From Methanobacteriota archaeon (GTDB lineage Archaea > Thermoplasmatota > Thermoplasmata > RBG-16-68-12): a stretch of 47,709 bases of DNA. The notes beneath the pieces are model-generated. The model was not told the DNA's origin, searched no databases, and saw only the letters and a program-made list of their open reading frames with translations. The stretch is from assembly GCA_020029475.1 (NCBI GenBank), contig JAIBJG010000001.1:1-47709 (forward strand), in the 5' to 3' direction. A program made the position numbers and the translations under genes. Below, piece by piece: positions 44,815-47,709 of the stretch (positions are counted from its first letter, which is position 1; each line of letters starts with the position of its first letter).

Positions 44815-45984
44815 ATGGGGACCACGTACGCCGTGTTGGGAGCGGGGCGGCAGGGCACCGCGACGGCCTACGACTTCGCCGTCCATGGCCGGGCGGACGA
44901 GGTGCGCCTCGCGGACCTGGACCTGAAGAGGGCGAGTGCGGCGGCGGGTAGACTAGAGGCCCTCACAGGGAAGGACATCGCCACGGCAGTCCGCGTGGAC
45001 GTCACGAAGGGCGAGTCCGTCCTCGCCGCCCTGAAGGGGGTCGACGTGTTCCTGAGCGCGGTCCCGTACCCGTTCAACCTCGGGATTGCGAAGGCCGCGG
45101 TGAAGGCGAAGGCCTCGATGGTGGACCTCGGAGGGCACACGGAGACCGCGAGGAAGCAGCTCGCATTCGACCCGCAGGCGAGGAAGGCGGGGATCACGAT
45201 CATCCCCGAGTGCGGGATGGGACCGGGTGCGAACATCACGCTCGCGGTCCACGCAATCCAAATGCTGGACAAGGCGGAGGAGGTGCGCGTGTACGACGGC
45301 GGCCTCCCGCAGCGGCCCCGCCCTCCATGGAACTACGAGCTCACGTTCAACGTGGCGGGGCTGACGAACGAGTACACGGGGACCGCGACGTTCCTCCGGG
45401 GCGGCCGGCTCGTCGAGGTCCCCGGTCTCTCCGAGGTCGAGGCGGTCGACATCCCGCCCCTCGGCCGCCTGGAGGCTGCGGTGACGACGGGCGGACTGTC
45501 CACGATGCCCTGGACGTACCGGGGTTCCCTCCGAGTCCTCGAGAACAAGACATTGCGGTACCCGGGCCATTGGGAGAGGATCCGCGGATTCGCAGACCTC
45601 GGGCTCCTGTCGGAGAGACCGATCACGGTGGACGGCGCGAAGGTCGTGCCCCGGGAGCTGTTTCACACGCTGTTCGAGCCCCAGATCACCCCGAAGGAGA
45701 TCCGCGACATCGCCGTCACCCATGTCGTCGCGCGGGGGCGGAAGGACGGCCACCCCTCGGAGGCGGTCGTGGACATGGTGGACCTTTTCGACGAGCGCAC
45801 GGGGTTCCGGGCGATGGAGCGGGTCACCGGTTGGCACGCGGCGATCGCGGCGGAGATGATCGCCCGCGGAGAGATCGGGCCCGGCGCGCACCCCGTGGAG
45901 ACCGGCATCCCCCCGGACCGGTTCGTCGAGGAGGCCCGCCAGCGGGGGTTCTCCATCAAGACGCGCGTCACGGCCACGGGGTAG
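44815..45984 (+). CDS. Saccharopine dehydrogenase-family oxidoreductase
   Basis: YAVLGAGRQGTATAYDFAVHGRADEVRLADLDL Rossmann; VDLGGHTETARKQLAFDPQARKAGITIIPECGMGPG. Confidence 0.9.
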   Translation: MGTTYAVLGAGRQGTATAYDFAVHGRADEVRLADLDLKRASAAAGRLEALTGKDIATAVRVDVTKGESVLAALKGVDVFLSAVPYPFNLGIAKAAVKAKASMVDLGGHTETARKQLAFDPQARKAGITIIPECGMGPGANITLAVHAIQMLDKAEEVRVYDGGLPQRPRPPWNYELTFNVAGLTNEYTGTATFLRGGRLVEVPGLSEVEAVDIPPLGRLEAAVTTGGLSTMPWTYRGSLRVLENKTLRYPGHWERIRGFADLGLLSERPITVDGAKVVPRELFHTLFEPQITPKEIRDIAVTHVVARGRKDGHPSEAVVDMVDLFDERTGFRAMERVTGWHAAIAAEMIARGEIGPGAHPVETGIPPDRFVEEARQRGFSIKTRVTATG

Positions 45985-46022
45985 GACGAGGGCTTTTCTC
46001 CCGTCCCGCCATCGCGTCCGTC

Positions 46023-46361
46023 GTGCCGCGGGACCCGGAGCGGGAAGCGTTCGTCAAGCGCGTGAAGGCGATCGACCTCGTGTTCAAGGCGGGCGACGTC
46101 GAGGGCACCCTCCGGCTCCTGCCCTCCCTGATGGCGATGGGCCCGGACCGGGCGATCCTCTCCCAGAAGAAGTCTCACTACCTCGCGAGCCTCGCTCTCC
46201 GCTCCCTGAGGAAGAGCGATTCCCGGTCCGCGATTCGGTTCCTGGACCTCGCGGACGCCCACATCCGGGACGACCATCTGATCCCGCTCCTGCGGTCAGA
46301 GCGAACGAGGTTTCGGACGGAGGCCACGCGCGCGATGCGCGAGGACGGCGCGAAGGGCTGA
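46023..46361 (+). CDS. Hypothetical helical protein (GTG start)
   Basis: VPRDPEREAFVKRVKAIDLVFKAGDVEGTLRLLPSLMAMGPDRAILSQKKSHYLASLALRSLRKSDSRSAIRFLDLADAHIRDDH... Confidence 0.65.
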   Translation: MPRDPEREAFVKRVKAIDLVFKAGDVEGTLRLLPSLMAMGPDRAILSQKKSHYLASLALRSLRKSDSRSAIRFLDLADAHIRDDHLIPLLRSERTRFRTEATRAMREDGAKG

Positions 46362-46368
46362 GGACGCC

Positions 46369-46533
46369 TCACTTCCGCAGTCGGAGGTCGGAGCCGCTCC
46401 GGAGGTACGCCCAGGCCCCGCCGGCGCCCGCGTACGTGGCGGGGTTCCGGAAGAACGGGCATCCGAGGGCGGCGGACACCGCCGCGACGATCGAGAACAG
46501 GGCGATCGCGATGTACATGAGCCGCTTGTTCAC
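46369..46533 (-). CDS. Small membrane protein (54 aa)
   Basis: MNKRLMYIAIALFSIVAAVSAALGCPFFRNPATYAGAGGAWAYLRSGSDLRLRK*; GTG start with CTTTATCC (minus) about 30 nt upstream. Confidence 0.6.
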   Translation of the reverse strand: MNKRLMYIAIALFSIVAAVSAALGCPFFRNPATYAGAGGAWAYLRSGSDLRLRK

Positions 46534-46583
46534 GTGCCCACCGGCGCGGCGAAAGCCCGCCCGGGGGATAAAGATGCCGCGGG

Positions 46584-47465
46584 TCAGATTCCTTCGACCT
46601 GCTTCCCGTACGGCTCCGTGAACCCCGTCTCCCCCGCCTCGAGGAGGTTCTTCAGGCCGACGAGGAGGTCGGACCACCGGCACCGGACCCGGAGGGCCTC
46701 GGCGGGTGGGACGCCCTCGTGGACGAAGTACAGTCCCGTCCGATTCCCGCCCTTCTCCTCGAGGGAGAACGTCCCGCGCGTCGGGTGGCCCGCCATCGGC
46801 CATGTGACCGTCAGGTTCGTTCCGGGGCCGAGCTCGGCGATCGTCCCGGGCGCCCCCGCTGGCCCACCGAACCCATAGACCCCGCCCACTCGCGGATCGA
46901 TCCGGGGGGCCCCGGATTCCGTCCACGCCCCCAGGGCCCCTGGCTCCACGAGCGAGGCGAAGACTCTCGAAGCAGGTGCGTCGAGGAGGACATTGAGGCG
47001 GATCCGGCCGTCCTGAACCGGCGAGCTGTCGGGCCGGAGGGAGTCGTCCCGCGCCTCCGCGACCGCCTTCAGGTTCCCCACGCAGACCCGCCAGGCGTCG
47101 TGGAACCGCCCGCACGTGGAGTCCGCCTTCGGGAGGCCGTCGTGGCCGACCCGGAGGACGGAGCCGTCGGCGGCGTCCTCCACCCGCCAGTCGACTCGCG
47201 TGTCCGCTCCGAACACGGGCCACGTGAAGGAGACGGTCCGGAGCACATCCCCCTTGAGGATCGTGCAGGGCCATCCCGGCGGGTCCGTCGCAACGATCGC
47301 GTAGTCCCCGCCGAACCGGAACTTCGAGCCGATCGCGGGCCCCTTCGGGTCGAACTGCGTGAAGTTGCAGAACCAGCGGGCGAGGTGGTGCGGGGTGAGG
47401 AGGTGCTGGAACACGAACTCCCGCGGCGCGCGGATGTGGATCCCCATGCGGAGGCTCAACGCCAT
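46584..47465 (-). CDS. Tandem SRPBCC/AHSA1-like domain protein
   Basis: Two START-like halves: IRAPREFVFQHLLTPHHLARWFCNF... and LDAPASRVFASLVEPGALGAWTE.... Confidence 0.78.
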   Translation of the reverse strand: MALSLRMGIHIRAPREFVFQHLLTPHHLARWFCNFTQFDPKGPAIGSKFRFGGDYAIVATDPPGWPCTILKGDVLRTVSFTWPVFGADTRVDWRVEDAADGSVLRVGHDGLPKADSTCGRFHDAWRVCVGNLKAVAEARDDSLRPDSSPVQDGRIRLNVLLDAPASRVFASLVEPGALGAWTESGAPRIDPRVGGVYGFGGPAGAPGTIAELGPGTNLTVTWPMAGHPTRGTFSLEEKGGNRTGLYFVHEGVPPAEALRVRCRWSDLLVGLKNLLEAGETGFTEPYGKQVEGI

Positions 47466-47568
47466 GGACACATGGAGGCGAACCGGGCGGGATACATCAA
47501 CCTGAGGGCCCTCCGGTGTGGACAAAGTCTTTTTCTTGGATGAGAGCGGATTGCGCACCGGGATTCGG

Positions 47569-47709
47569 ATGGGATACTTCGCACGTCGGATCGTCGGGTA
47601 CACCGTGTTCCTGGCGGTCCTGGGATTCCTGTCGACGCTCGCGGTGAACGCGGACTCCGCCTCCGGTGGGACCCTGATGGCGGGGGCGAACGGCGCGAAG
47701 ATCGGGATC
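47569..47709 (+). CDS. N-terminus of a membrane protein, possibly an ABC-type permease; truncated by window end
   Basis: MGYFARRIVGYTVFLAVLGFLSTLAVNADSASGGTLMAGANGAKIGI...; runs off the window. Confidence 0.45.
   Translation, partial: MGYFARRIVGYTVFLAVLGFLSTLAVNADSASGGTLMAGANGAKIGI

Noticed and set aside
1-47709. CRISPR arrays, rRNA genes, transposases/IS elements, integrases, prophage genes
   Set aside because: No regularly spaced repeats, no recognizable rRNA sequence, and no transposase/integrase-like translations seen in any coherent frame.

Overview
High-GC chromosomal segment from an archaeon. Archaeal markers: Orc1/Cdc6, archaeal ThrRS, PurP, L35Ae, S15/S13e, Nep1, deoxyhypusine synthase, UPF0147, FtsZ, GAN/RecJ-like DHH protein, DUF835. 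The lineage is probably Thermoplasmata-like, but that is inference. About 50 compact genes lie on both strands. Many have a TATA-like element about 25-30 nt upstream of ATG/GTG/TTG, consistent with leaderless transcripts. There is one tRNA (Gly-CCC, minus strand). I saw no rRNA, CRISPR array, transposase or prophage module. The six-frame track is full of spurious antisense and shifted ORFs caused by high GC, so I trimmed calls to the coherent frame and the most plausible start. Best second-look items: (1) a TrmB-family regulator with a C-terminal CCxxC motif, divergent from arsM across one shared TATA and a 20-bp inverted repeat; (2) a tandem ribbon-helix-helix protein (CdrS-like) directly upstream of ftsZ with phased TGTCnGACA palindromes in its promoter; (3) a MoaD/ThiS-like protein ending in GG placed 1 nt before a beta-propeller gene; (4) a divergent J-domain / Orc1-Cdc6 locus next to a tandem SAP-like, helical, zinc-ribbon protein, followed by a compositionally atypical region; (5) two small membrane ORFs joined by a GTGA overlap, or one frameshifted gene; (6) a folP-purP gene pair with an altered DHPS SRK motif; (7) a RelBE-type TA locus with 10-bp phased CTATAG boxes; (8) a minimal nucleotidyltransferase with an overlapping 47-aa ORF and GCGCAATC repeats. 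No search could be run; all family names come from reading motifs in the translations.
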